Shown: positions 44,036 through 54,592, counted from the first letter of the stretch. The stretch is 64,000 bases of DNA from Plasmodiophora brassicae (GCA_039704465.1 JASFAU010000007.1:248001-312000), one strand, 5' to 3'. Program-made: numbers and translations. The notes: a model not told the origin generated them from the letters alone.

Positions 44036-44407
44036 GCCCCGGAAAACGATTCTCTCCGTCCCTAGAGCAGATGCACACACTGACCTCGGTGGTTGCCACG
44101 CAGATGCGACGTTGAGAAGAAAGCCCAATCTCATTGATGACCAACAACGGATGGTATTTGAGTACCTGATGACCATGCAGAGGCACCCAGCACTTCCTGG
44201 AACACTCATCTACGGCGCCATCGGAAGTTTGGTGTGCGATCGGAGACGATCAGTGTCATGTGGAAACGCGCACTCGAAAATCTGTCCAATGGAAGGCCTA
44301 TGACGATGGTCCCGTCACTGAAAAGAGGGCGTGCTGGGCGGAAAAGGGTCGCCGACGTCGAACGAGACGCAGTCACTGAATTCGCGCAGAAGTCCACTCA
44401 AGAATGA
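44036..44407 (+). pseudogene. mariner-like transposase N-terminal fragment
   Basis: Reads RRKPNLIDDQQRMVFEYLM in one frame, then after a frameshift near 44226 continues FGVRSETISVMWKRALENLS and RGRAGRKRVADVERDAVTEF. This is the paired helix-turn-helix order of mariner-like transposases (N-terminal HTH, FGVS..T...IWKR, G..GRKR). The catalytic DDD/DDE domain is absent. Frameshift plus truncation make it inactive. Confidence 0.65.
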
Positions 44408-44537
44408 CTATGAGAGTTCATGACAACACTCCGCCTCGGTAATGCATACAGCGATCAGCCATTACTATGATAGCCTCTCGGCGCCATTCATTTCTAGCCT
44501 GGGCGGGCGCTGACAAGCCATGAACGGTGAACCACAA

Positions 44538-44987
44538 TCATGGTCTTTTTTTTGAAACAGCGCAAAACCCAGAATCACGGTCTTTTTGTGAAACGGAGGG
44601 AGTACGATTTTGACCCCAAAGTCCGTGGCGCGCCGTAATCAAGCTGGCGGTCAGTCCGTAAATAAGCGAGGTCACGTTGGGGTAGTTTTCGTGGTTGTCA
44701 TGCCGTCGGGAGCGCGTCCAACGGATTTCCAGGCCTTTCACCCGGTTGATTATGCCGTTCGCCCCACCCAGTTCCACCCGCGACACACGAATGTTGTCAT
44801 AGGGGTGGAATGCCTCTTCTGCGTCCACCTCGGCAGGGAGGAGAAGGTCGACGCGAAGCGCAAACCCACAACGCGAGTGAAAGCCACCTCCCGAGTGGTG
44901 GGTTATGATGATGGTTGTACACGAATTGGCCGCAACTTGCAGGGTTACTTTCAGGACGATCCAAAGTCCCGAACTGACCGTCAGCAT
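44538..44987 (-). CDS. hypothetical protein whose 3' end runs into the mariner-like TIR
   Basis: 149 codons from 44987. An N-terminal hydrophobic stretch (MLTVSSGLWIVLKVTLQVAA) is followed by a protein-like segment (FALRVDLLLPAEVDAEEAFHPYD, split as FALRVDLLLPAEVD and EEAFHPYDNIRVSRVELG, then RVKGLEIRW). The last 15 or so codons and the stop lie within the right TIR of the element at 41297-44602. Unknown function; possibly a gene truncated by the insertion. Low confidence. Confidence 0.3.
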   Translation of the reverse strand: MLTVSSGLWIVLKVTLQVAANSCTTIIITHHSGGGFHSRCGFALRVDLLLPAEVDAEEAFHPYDNIRVSRVELGGANGIINRVKGLEIRWTRSRRHDNHENYPNVTSLIYGLTASLITARHGLWGQNRTPSVSQKDRDSGFCAVSKKRP

Positions 44988-45693
44988 GCAGCGTCAGGCG
45001 CTTGGCGACCTTTGCTCCAGATTGTTGAACCAGGTCCAAGGGCGTGAGCTGTTGAACATGGAACAGGTTGACGAACTCGACGAGACGTGGTTGCTGTCGG
45101 AATGCCACTGGTTCGGCGTCAATCGCCAACGTGTCGAGAACTGTATTCTGGACATGGGTTCGTTTGTTCATGACCGCATTGACGAGATGGGTTCAGGGAC
45201 CTTCGCCAGTGTTGTCGACAACACGGTCCAACTTGTCGTCTCTGTCCGGTATCTCGAGCATTGTTGCAGAACGCAACGAGAATAATGTCGCCAGCGCTGA
45301 CCACGTCCTCCTGTCACTCCGCAAGAACTTGTTATCTTGCCTCCGAGGCAGTTTTGTGTTGTTGTTCGCCGGCACACTGACCGTCTACTGGTTCGCTGGA
45401 CCCGGAACGATATTGATGCCATAGAACAGGAACATCAGGAGCTGGTTGCCGCATGTTCTCGCGAACCAGATCTGCGAGCATCTCTCGATGCCTTTAGAAG
45501 AGGGCATGGCACGCATGTGATGGCAAGAGCGCAAGCGCAAGCGCCTATCGGAGTTGAGCTGACATGCAGGCAGGGAGAGGCCAGCCAGGCTCAGCTTCTG
45601 CATGTAATATGTCCGATGTGCGACGAGAAGTTCATCTCTATCAGGTATGTACATGTCGCGTACTCACGGGCCGCCAGAAGATGTCGCGTCTGA
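44986..45693 (+). CDS. hypothetical protein with possible CxxC element
   Basis: Tentative multi-exon reading: MQRQALGDLCSRLLNQVQGR from 44986, VDELDETWLLSECHWFGVNR, a 61-nt intron starting at about 45210, then NNVASADHVLLSLRKNLLSC. A second intron precedes EHQELVAACSREPDLRASLD and a final VICPMCDEKF segment with a CxxC. No family recognised. Splice sites are GT-AG, but the exon set is uncertain. Its start overlaps the divergent open frame on the minus strand. Confidence 0.3.
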
Positions 45694-45921
45694 TTTTCGA
45701 TCGTACTGAAACCTGTCCTGCGGCTCGTATTCGGTATTCCGCGCGCGTTCCTATGGTTTGGCTTCTTTTATTACCTACGCCATACCATCAGTTTAGGGAT
45801 GGTCACTTAGAGCATCTCCACCCGTTGTACCTATACCTGTGCCTAAGCGGGCTCTCAGGGATCTTAAATTTACATAAAAATGGTATCTCCGTTCCAGCTG
45901 AGTCAGGCCGGCCAGCAACAC

Positions 45922-46456
45922 ACTGGCGTCACATCGGATGCAAAAATGACCGGTCATTTTTGCATCACAACCTGCATCCGCCTGCATCACAACCTGCATC
46001 CGCCTGCATCGCCATCTGCATCCGTCTGCATCGCCACCTGCAATATCCGTCTGCATCACCACCTGCATTCATCTGCAGCGCTACCTGCATTCGCCTGCAG
46101 CCCTATCTGCATCCGCCTGCAGCGCTACCTGCATTCGCCTGCAGCCCTATCTGCATCCGCCTTCAGCGCTACCTGCATCCGCCTGCAGCGCTACTTGCAT
46201 CCGTTTGCATGCATCCGTACTCGTAGAATGTGGCCGGCTTATATCGATCAACCATTCCGAAACGTATTTCGAAACGTGGCTGCAGAAACGTCGTCTGCAG
46301 TCATTTTGCATCTTCAGGGTGATGCAGACTGGATGCGGATGGCGTTTCTGCAGCCTATCTGCATCCTGAAGGGGATGCAGACTGGCTGCAGAAACGTCCT
46401 CCTGCATCCAACCTGCAGCCGGTCTGCAGTCATTTCGCATCCGATGTGACGCCAGT
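45922..46456. mobile_element. MITE with internal TGCATC-type minisatellite, 535 bp
   Basis: Inverted ends ACTGGCGTCACATCGGATGC at 45922 and their exact complement ending at 46456, bracketed by CAC (45919-45921 and 46457-46459). Just inside the left end is a perfect 30-bp palindrome (45937-45966, centre GACCGGTC). The interior from about 45967 to 46215 is an array of CTGCATCCGCCTGCA / CTGCAGCGCTACCTGCATC-like units. A second repeat cluster lies at 46310-46435. No coding capacity. Confidence 0.8.
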
Positions 46457-47174
46457 CACAGCTTGACGACCCTTATATTTACGTGGCCAAACTTCGCAGC
46501 CATGTGGGGTGTCTGCCCCTACTTGTTGTACCTGGAACTTTTCGATAGCAGCTCCACAATGCGGTAGTGTCCATGTCTTGGAGGCCATATCGCTGTGCAA
46601 TCGGTTCGCCGTCAGCAGTCTACGTAGCTGCCATACAGATGTGTTGCCTCTCACTCTGGGACGTACGGTAACCCGGATACGAGAGGCCTCTCTGCCAAAT
46701 CACAACTTTGGAGCCATTTCAAGTACGAATTATCAGCCTTCAAATATTCATCATTCAGGTACACCGCAAGGGCCCGTACGTCCTGGTCCAGTGACGGTAT
46801 CGGCAACGACGAAGACGCCGGCACCGCCAGCGACGAGGACGTCGCTGCCATCCCCGAAAACGACGCTGTCGTTGACGCCGACACCCGCAGCGCCAAAGCC
46901 ATCGCGTGGCCGCCGTCGTCGACCAGCTCAACGCCAGACGCCGACGGCGCCGATGATGCCGGGTATCGTACTGAAACTTTATGACGTTAATCCTGGAACA
47001 TTAATGCACGATCGGACTCTTCAGATGAAACGGAGTGGTTTATTCTTTGGAGCGATGCCCTGTTGGGTAGAGGGTACTGATGAAGGTTTCGTTTAGTGTA
47101 GGTCGACCGGGTAGCGTCCTTGAATGCGTCTGCTCTTCGTGCCGTTGGTTCCGGTGAACGCAACGGTTGTAGCG
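46457..47174 (+). other. region with one Pro/Thr-rich open frame, no gene resolved
   Basis: An open frame at 46509-47096 becomes Ser/Thr/Pro-rich (TKTPAPPATRTSLPSPKTT) and ends with a more ordered piece (PGIVLKLYDVNPGTLMHD). It may be the 3' exon of a gene interrupted by the MITE, but I cannot connect it to an upstream exon. No domain seen. Confidence 0.25.
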
Positions 47175-48743
47175 TCAGGTTGTGCCCCGAACCGGGACTG
47201 GCGTACTTGAGGGCAACAGGTCAGCCGTTCGGGGAGCGATACAGGAAGCGGCTCCTGAGCTTCGCGCCCTGTTCGATTTGCGCGGCTTGAACATGGCTAC
47301 CCGGAATGCACTGTCCAAGGCCCGTCCAGTGAAGAAGATCGACCAAGTGACAGTCCACCGTGTCGGGTAGTAGAAAACAGCGGGGAAGAATGCAATGATG
47401 ATGGTCGCTGCACAGTACATCAGCATCGAGATGGATAGGCCGCCCGCACAAACTGCAAGCCGACGAAGGAGCTGCATCATTGCCGAGTCCTTTGACGAGA
47501 CCGCTTGCGATACGAGAGCGGTCGCCTTCGTGACATCACGGTGGAACGCAGTGACATGGGTGAAGAGCTGGATGCTTAATAGAAATTGCATGACAAAGTA
47601 GGTGAACGCCGCAAATAGTTGTACTACCTGAAAGTAGAAGTAGAAGGCAAGGCAGATGCCCATCAGTATGTCCAGGAAAATAGGCGCGATGCAGAGGCAG
47701 GCAGTGACAGCAGGATAATCACCTCGAAAGACACGGTGCAGCAGCGATGGGCGCGATGACTGCGGCCGTATTTCTTCATGTTTCTTGTACCACAACATCG
47801 AAGACAGAGTGGAGCAGGCGAACCCGAACCCAGACAGTCCTGGGGAGAAAAAATTCACGGCAGTGGCGCCGGCCGCGTCCGTTGAGTAGAACCCTGAAAC
47901 AGCAAGGAAAATGCCGAGCGCTGTGATGGTCGGGAATTCGATGGCAAGCGCGACGTGTGTGAAGTCGAAGGCCCGCAGGACGAACCGGACCCGTCTGGTC
48001 ATTGACTGAGATGCCGGTGGCGTGGTCTCACTGTAACGGTGCGCGAAGATGGCGACGTGTAGAATGAGGAATACCAACGCTGTGGCTCCGGTTCCAAGGC
48101 AGATCGTACTTGGGATTATACGAACGAACACTTGATAGCACCAGGAGTCGAACGTCGACGTCCAGGGATTGACATCAGGGACCAGGGTCGCGTTCAGCCC
48201 TTGCGTGCTGATGATCGCTGCGCGAATCTCTTCTGTGCACAATCCAGTGAGCCATAGCATCGACTTTCCTCTGGTCAAGCGTCCACGCGTGCCATCCTGC
48301 AGGTTCGCGTTGAACCCGGGATAGGCCGGGGAGGATGCTGCACCAGAAGTGAGTTGTCTACTTTACGCTTAAGCAGGGGCGGCTATTCGAAGCTTACAGA
48401 AAATGGCAGATATGCCCAAGTCTGAAAAACGCAGGTAGGACTCCTCAAACGAACATGCGCCTCCCGGTACGTTCAGGAAGACGATTCGACCTTGTACGCT
48501 TGGGGGAAGAGCGGCAGGGTCGCAGCTGTCTCCCGCGGAATAGATTACAACAGGGCCCGACACAGTAGGAGGACCTGGGTCGCAGGCCTGCGGCCCGAGG
48601 AAGTACGTCATTGTTGGGCTCAGAAGTGACACTTTGGCCAGCAGTGCGACGTCCGTGTTCGGAAACGAGATGGCGCTCTTTACGGGTGCAGGCCCGGGAA
48701 CAACCGCGGCCACCGCAATCGCGAAAGTCCACCATGCGAGCAT
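47175..48743 (-). CDS. seven-TM receptor-like protein with secreted PA-like ectodomain
   Basis: 502 residues, two exons (48743-48398, 48337-47175; 60-nt intron). A signal peptide (WWTFAIAVAAVVPG) precedes an ectodomain of about 150 residues. That domain contains GDSCDPAALPPSVQGRIVFL, then PGGACSFEESYLRFSDLGIS, resembling protease-associated (PA) domains (C..l...v.GkIvlv.rG.CsF..K......GA). Seven hydrophobic segments follow, roughly at residues 185-210, 243-270, 280-305, 325-350, 355-378, 405-435 and 440-460. A cytosolic tail (KPRKSNRARSSG) ends the protein. The layout is that of a 7-TM receptor, but no GPCR family motif (DRY, NPxxY) is visible. The PA assignment is by pattern. Confidence 0.7.
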
Positions 48744-48997
48744 TGCTTCGAGAGTTGACTGCTAATAATGTGTGCCGTCCAACCTAGCGCGTACCTTCGA
48801 TCAAACCCACTTTACCGAGGTCATTCCTCGATGGAGAATTATGCCTTTATAGAGAATAGTGACATAGTGTCCCTATTCGACAGAGCGACCTCATGGGGAC
48901 CTGGAGTTAGTAGCGATTTTGAAATGGTCGGCCGTTCCCGCAACTCCCCATCGCATCAAAGGCGCGCTGATTTTTTTGGAACCAGAACGGTCTGGTC

Positions 48998-51355
48998 ATG
49001 ATTGCCGGAGACGTACCCGTTTCGTTGTTCGACGGGCTACGAGGGTCCGCCGAGTTTGATGTACAGCAATTTGTGCGACGATGTAGGGCTGTCGCGCCCG
49101 TTCAGTCGCTGTCGGACGCGATGGCGCAATACGGGAACCGCCTGCAAGGCGAACTCGTCCAGATGCTGAACAACGATTTCGAACAGTATATATCATTGTC
49201 CGTCAGTCTTCAGGGGACCGAAACGCTGGTCCGTCGGGTTTATCTTCGCGGTTAACAACTTCTGACGAATGACCAGGTCAACGAAATCATGTCGCCGCTT
49301 TACGAAACGCGCTCTCGTCTTCTCTCAGCGTTTCTGGTCGTCAGTGGCGAATGCGAGCATTTAAAGCAGTGTATTGCTGATTTCGAGGGCAACACGCAAC
49401 ATAAAGCGCTACTCCAGCAACATAACGCAAGAGAACCCACGCGTTAGGCTACAGAACTCGCATGCCATAGCATGATCGGTACTGAATACCTTCTGCGTAG
49501 AGGGCGAGTTTGGTGGTCTAGAACGACGTGCTCGGGCCGTTTCGCGAAGTTTGTCGGGCGAGAACGACCTCGGCGACCTGGAGTCGGCGCTTACAGATGA
49601 ACTCTCTGCGTTGTTCACGGCCGATCCGTCTCCCCGACAATCAGCAGCAGCATCTCTCCTACGATCGTTTTCGGGTGCATATCCATATTCATTCGCAAGA
49701 TGCGGGTCTGCTGACGCATCCTCAGCTTGTGGATCAAGTCAAGCTGCTCATCTGCATATGGCTGAATCGATCATTCGCCCCCAGCTGCCCAACATAGGTA
49801 TGGTAATGATCGTCTGCTATTGCTCCCATGGTTGACATTCTGTAGGGAACCGGGTTGCCCTTGTAAAATTCTTATCCAGTAAGGCGTTATTAGGTCTCGC
49901 AAAGCGCTGCGCCTTCTTCGACAAGGCGGGAGGTTACCGTTACGCCTTCCTTCGTGACTGTTTCTTCGTTGAAGTTGTCCGGTTTCTGTTGCCGAATCAA
50001 ACAAGCAGGGCGATATTCGCAACTGGTGTTGCTGATCAGTTTCATCGTAACTACAGTGCTGTCAGCGGTTTCGTCGCGCAGCTGGAAGCATTAGACGCTC
50101 GCATTGCCGACTGTCCGCACGTAACGGAATTCCTTCAAAAGTTAGCACACTGGTGCAAATTCGGTTCGCGAGCTGAAACGTGTACGTGTAGATTCAACCT
50201 GGACGTATACTTCCAGCTTCGTCTGCAATCGATGGTGCATCGACTTGAAATTGTTTTGGCTAAGCCCGTCCCAACGAGAGTGCTTGAGGGAGGCGAAGGT
50301 GAAGCGTCAAAGAATGTTTCTGCGTTCAGCCTCGAAGCCACTCGTGTCATCGCAGAGCTGGCCAGGTCCTGCTTTGACGACAACGTTTTCATTCCCCAAC
50401 TAGCGGCCCGATTCTTTGCTCTAGCGCTCCAGCTGGTTAACCGGTACACGGCCTTCATCGAAGTCGCATGCCGGCGATTAGACGCTGGACTCTGCCTTCT
50501 GCTTGCAGCTGACATTGACAAACTGCTGGCATGGATTGAGTCTGACCTAAAATGCCGATGCAAATCTCGTCTGGAAGGTCATTTACGTCCTGCAATGATT
50601 CCACACCTTCTAATTTGATGTAGGCCACGACAGTGAAGAGGGACAGGAGCACGTGCATGACTTGCGTGAAGTAATCGAGTCAGCGTTCAAGAAGTCGACC
50701 TCCAAGCTGGCAGCCTGTCATCAGCAGCTGAAAGATGCCGCTGTAAGAACCGTTGTTGACCGATGCGCAGCAGCCCTTGGTACGTTCAGGGACTCGCATG
50801 ACCTCATGTGGAACTAATCATTACTACATAGATGCCGTACCGAGAATTAAGGCGACCTACCGCATGACTGGACAACAGAAACCGACAGCGCCCCTGCCAT
50901 ACGTGCAATTGTTAGTCCAACCTATGGAGCAGGCAATGTCCGAGGTCTGGAAAGAGTTTCCCTACTGGCTGGGCATCAATCTTAGATTTGTTAGATTTCG
51001 TCCCCTGACGAACGGGCGGCCCTGGGACGAATGGCTATCGAGTCGCTCGCTGAGCGATATGCCAAAGCGTGCTCTGACCTTCTTGATGTTATGCGGCAAA
51101 CCGAGTCATCGCTTAGAAGATTGGGCAGCCATCAAGGCAGTACTGTTGTTGCTGATTCTTCCAGCAGAATTTCCTCTCAGGTTCCATTCTGGAGTGTTCG
51201 AGGTTAACTACGACTGACGTCCCGTTGCACAGCTCTTGCTCGACGTCGGTGATTTTCGGCAACGGCTGCTTGCTCTAGCTGACCAGTCAGACTGGAACGT
51301 TGATAGCGCGTTAGCCGTTATCTATGACGCTATTGGCGACCCAAACACACAATGA
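48998..51355 (+). CDS. COG2: conserved oligomeric Golgi complex subunit 2
   Basis: 653 residues from nine exons (48998-49237, 49277-49442, 49501-49674, 49726-49797, 49846-50577, 50624-50779, 50832-50944, 50995-51180, 51233-51355; introns 39-58 nt). Golgi tethering factor for intra-Golgi retrograde vesicles. The N-terminal COG2 signature is clear: EFDVQQFVRRCRAVAPVQSL, LVQMLNNDFEQYISLSVSLQ. The middle FHRNYSAVSGFVAQLEAL and FNLDVYFQLRLQSMVHRLE parallels DFVRRLERQ..NLPVYFQIRFREI. The C-terminus keeps VPRIKATYRMTGQQ and RQTESSLRRLG, with LLLDVGDFRQRLLAL. The first intron (39 nt) is among the shortest in the window. Divergent from the 7-TM gene. Confidence 0.88.
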
Positions 51356-51450
51356 TAATACATCTACCTGTTCTATACTTTAATCGGTTCACCGTGCGTG
51401 TCTGCGATCGTTTGACGGTACGCCACGTTTCCGTTCGTCTCGTCGGCTCG

Positions 51451-52213
51451 ATGACCACCCGCGACCAGCCACGCCCTTCGAAAATGGAGAAGCTAATCAA
51501 CGACGTGTTCTCCGATCGGCTCTCGCCGCATCAGAAGATTGCCATGCGAAAAGCGTTGCAGGGTAAGTCCAAACGTCCCCACTATCGGCAGGTGTCCCAG
51601 ACGTGACTCAGGTAAAGGAGGATCGCCAGGGTCCGTCCTCGCGTTAACGCCAGGCGGAACCTATCAGTCGTACGTTAAACCCAGGCGTCCTTCAATGACT
51701 CGACGCCCAACCGGGCCGCGAAAGTCGAAGGCGCAAATTGCACTAGAAGTCGAACAGGAACGCCACCAACTTCGATTCCCGTTCCCTGTCAAAGGTCCTG
51801 CGATCGCAGGATGCTAACGCCTTAACATGACATTGCTTCCAGGCAAGGATATGCAGGCAGAAAAGGACCGTTTCCAGAGAAAGCTGGAGAAGCTGGCGTT
51901 ATCGAACGTCATGTCCAATACGACTCCAACGAAAGGTCCATCGGGGACACGGAGCATGGAAGACCAGCGTAGGTCGAGACTTGCCTACCTCGTTCCGGCC
52001 CTGAACACATCGTTTCAGTCGCGGAGGAAATCGATTCTCGCCTGAAATTCCTGGACGAAATGCGATCGCTGAAGCAAAGCGCCCCGTTCGAGTCGCAGAT
52101 ACGCGACGAGATCACCGAGGTCCATTTGCGCGCCGTGTACTCCATCGTAGCCGTGCCTAACTTGACCCACTGCACAGAGGCTGAAAGCTTTGAAGCAGAT
52201 CAAGGGAATATAA
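51451..52213 (+). CDS. UPF0193 (EVG1/C22orf23) family protein
   Basis: 185 residues from five exons (51451-51562, 51612-51794, 51843-51968, 52019-52119, 52178-52213). The N-terminus KMEKLINDVFSDRLSPHQKIAMRKALQ, cited here in pieces, matches the LLKEMMxxxxLTxxQxRxL helix of the family: MEKLINDVF, LSPHQKIAMRKAL. The middle contains PRKSKAQIALEVEQERHQL and GKDMQAEKDRFQRKLEKLA. The C-terminus EEIDSRLKFLDEMRSLKQSA then RDEITERLKALKQI is the strongest match (EIQERKEFLADMEALGQG...EISQKLREMEDI). In animals the gene is expressed in ciliated tissue. Its presence suggests flagellated stages. Function unknown. Confidence 0.82.
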
Positions 52214-53214
52214 ACGATGGCGTGTGAAGCCCAGTTTGTAAGCGCCACCACGCCTTGTCTGGGTAGGCTTGAGGACGAGATTCCGATCGCCTTCCGAGCA
52301 GGCATGCTATTTCGGTGCATCGCTGGACGCAGATCTTAGATCTGGCCACCACTGCTGCCACCAGGCAATGACATTGCCGTTGCTCATCGTCATACTAGGT
52401 CTACGCTGCTCTGTGCGATGAGCGACCGATGCAATACACAATTGCGACGATCGCGTCCAGCGCCAGTATCGGTGCTCGTGAGCGTTATGTTCCCGGATAA
52501 TCGAGATGGGTGTTAATCCCAGGCTGGCACGGTTCAGTACCTGTACGAGGTGCGCAAGACGACCAACCTCCGATACAGCCGTGTCGCGCGTCGTGTCTGG
52601 TGGTGTGCGTTCCTGACCGACCGCACCTGCTCTGTGGCATCGTCATGGTCGCCTGCTTCAAACGGTTCCGGGCCTCAACCGGATGGACCGCTGTCTGGGG
52701 CACCGGTTCTACCGGCAGGGCTCCTGGCAACCTGGCTCGCGTCATCATGTTGCAACCTCGGGCACTCCATCGCCTTAACACGGGTACCTGAATTCCCACG
52801 GGAACCCACCTCACTGCGGACTGTCGCCTGTACAGCATCCGATGCGATAACGAAACGAAACAGGTAGATTACAATCGTAGCCAACTTCACTGCTAAAGAA
52901 CAGGTCTTCTCGCAGACCGCACCAATCGCCGCAAATGTTTTTTTTGGGGGTGAGGGGAGGGAGGGGGGTAACCTGAAGCTTCGATAGCGGACTCCCACCG
53001 AGGTATTCCGCGTCGCATCCCGATCCGCACAGTGGTTGACTGTCGGCCTGCCAGTCAGGTTGGTCTCGCAAGGTCCTATTTTGGGCGGCGGGGTTCTTCG
53101 GGGGATTGCCGCCTGTCGTCTGGCGCAGGGGCGGACATGTTTGGATCATTTCGACAAATCGGTCGGTCGCGCCAAGGTCCAGGTCTGCGTTCTGCCGCCG
53201 GCGGTTAATGGAAC
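52214..53214. other. 1-kb spacer, no gene resolved
   Basis: Contains open frames on both strands around 52485-52866, none with recognisable sequence, and a poly-T/G-rich tract at about 52938-52968 (TTTTTTTTGGGGGTGAGGGG). Nothing else seen. Confidence 0.35.
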
Positions 53215-54592
53215 ATGGTGGGTGCGTCCGCCTTCTCTGTCGTCGTCGTCGTCGTCGTCGCCGCCGTCGCGGCGCGCAGCACGCGAGCGTTCAGTGCGCT
53301 CGGTGGTCCTCGGGCGTACCAGGACAGCCTTGAACGACATTTGATGGAGTGGAGGGACCTGGCCCGGCAGTGCGAGAACGAGTTGGCTAGCGCGGTTGAT
53401 GGCGCTATGGAATCGTCCATGGCAGCCAATGCCGCGCGAGACGAGGTCAAAGCGCTCCAGCGGCAGGTTATAGATGCGTCGCTCACAGTCACTGCTGCAC
53501 GACGTGAAGTCGGCCTTCTCAAAGCTGAACTTGTTGCACTGCGAAGCCTCCTCGAGCAGAAGAGGTAACTCGTGCGGTCATATGGTGAACTTCCACCGCA
53601 CCTGATGCTGTCTGTTAGAGCGGCTGTCGCGTACTCTGCACCGGTTTTCCTGAGGGAGGTTAGCCGTGATCAGCTAGACTTCCTCGTGGAATCGAATGGC
53701 ACGGAAACGCAGATCCTCGGGCGTGGCACGGCCGGCGACGTGTACGGCGCCACTCTTGACGGTAGCATTGACGTCGCAGTGAAGATGTTTGCCGACAAAG
53801 AGGCATTTGAGGCTGAGGTCGAGGCAGCCTCGAGAATGATTGGGCTGCCCTCCGTCGTGAAGGTAATTGGCGTTGCCGACCGCAGTAGCGGGAGCCCATT
53901 GCTCGTTATGGAACGCGCCCCGCACGGGACATTGGACGGGGCATTCGCGCGGTCGTTGCCCATGAGTACACGGCTCGGGCTTGTCGCTGACGTTTGTGAG
54001 GGCGTGGCGGGCATTCATTCGAGACGGCTGGTAAGCGCGTTTAAGCAACGATTGCTGGCATGTCCTAACCATCGACTCCAGGCCCATGGAGACGTCAAGC
54101 CTGGCAATGCTCTGGTCGTCGAGTTACCGTCAGGCGAATTGCATGCCGTTATTGGCGACCTGAGCAACGTCCGATCTATTGGACCGATCGCTCAACCGCC
54201 TATTGATCCAACGGTATGGAACCGGTCTGGTGACCCATCGATCTCACTGACGGGCGCCTTTGCAGTGCACTCTCCCGTATGCAGCTCCTGAGCAATTGCT
54301 GAATGGGTGGCGATGGGGCCCCAAAGCCGACGTCTGGAGTCTAGCGGTGATGGCCATCGAGGTAATCACGGGAGACACCTGGTTCAGGTCGACTGCCCAT
54401 CCAAACGAAGTGGAGAGGACGATCATCGTCAAAGGATTCGTCCCACCGCTACCTCCGGCCCACATGATCAGCGACAACCTGATGGCCATGCTCAAGCGCT
54501 GCTTCAGTGCCGAAAGAACCGAGCGCCCGGACGCTCTCGAATTCGGGGCCGCCCTCCGCCAAGAGTCTCGTCTGAACATGCACCGCGACTAG
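53215..54592 (+). CDS. membrane-anchored atypical protein kinase
   Basis: 406 residues from four exons (53215-53564, 53619-54030, 54082-54213, 54266-54592). An N-terminal signal-anchor (FSVVVVVVVAAVAARS, the Val run from a GTC microsatellite) is followed by a coiled coil (residues about 35-115). The kinase domain has a glycine loop GRGTAGDVYGA, VAVKMF with the ATP Lys, AHGDVKPGN as catalytic loop (His-Gly-Asp instead of His-Arg-Asp), DLSN where DFG is expected, APEQ and DVWSLAVMAIEVITG. Lys and both Asp are kept, so activity is plausible. The Gly for Arg change removes the residue that normally contacts an activation-loop phosphate. Probably Ser/Thr (VKPGN). Subfamily not recognised. Confidence 0.85.

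Larger units (their letters stand above)
41297..44602. mobile_element. mariner/Stowaway-like TIR element (outermost of a nested set)
   Basis: Left terminus CTCCCTCCGTTTCACAAAAA at 41297 and the exact reverse complement ending at 44602. The inverted repeat extends over about 30 bp through AGACCGTGATT. Both ends abut TA (41295-41296 and 44603-44604), the Tc1/mariner target duplication. The CTCCCTCCGT terminus is the same as that of plant Stowaway and related mariner-like elements. Without the LTR element inserted in it, the copy is about 840 bp and holds only part of a transposase. Confidence 0.85.

Noticed and set aside
45967..46215. TGCATC repeats considered as a CRISPR-like array
   Set aside because: Units are short, contiguous and variable with no unique spacers, lie inside TIR ends, and the genome is eukaryotic.
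49846..50577. Extra introns inside the large COG2 exon at about 50167-50194 and 50462-50480
   Set aside because: Candidate GT-AG pairs are 28 nt or shorter and break the frame; the uninterrupted reading is consistent.
53205..53522. Minus-strand frame with poly-Thr/poly-Asp opposite the kinase start
   Set aside because: It is the mirror of the GTC microsatellite encoding the kinase TM; the plus strand carries a complete kinase.
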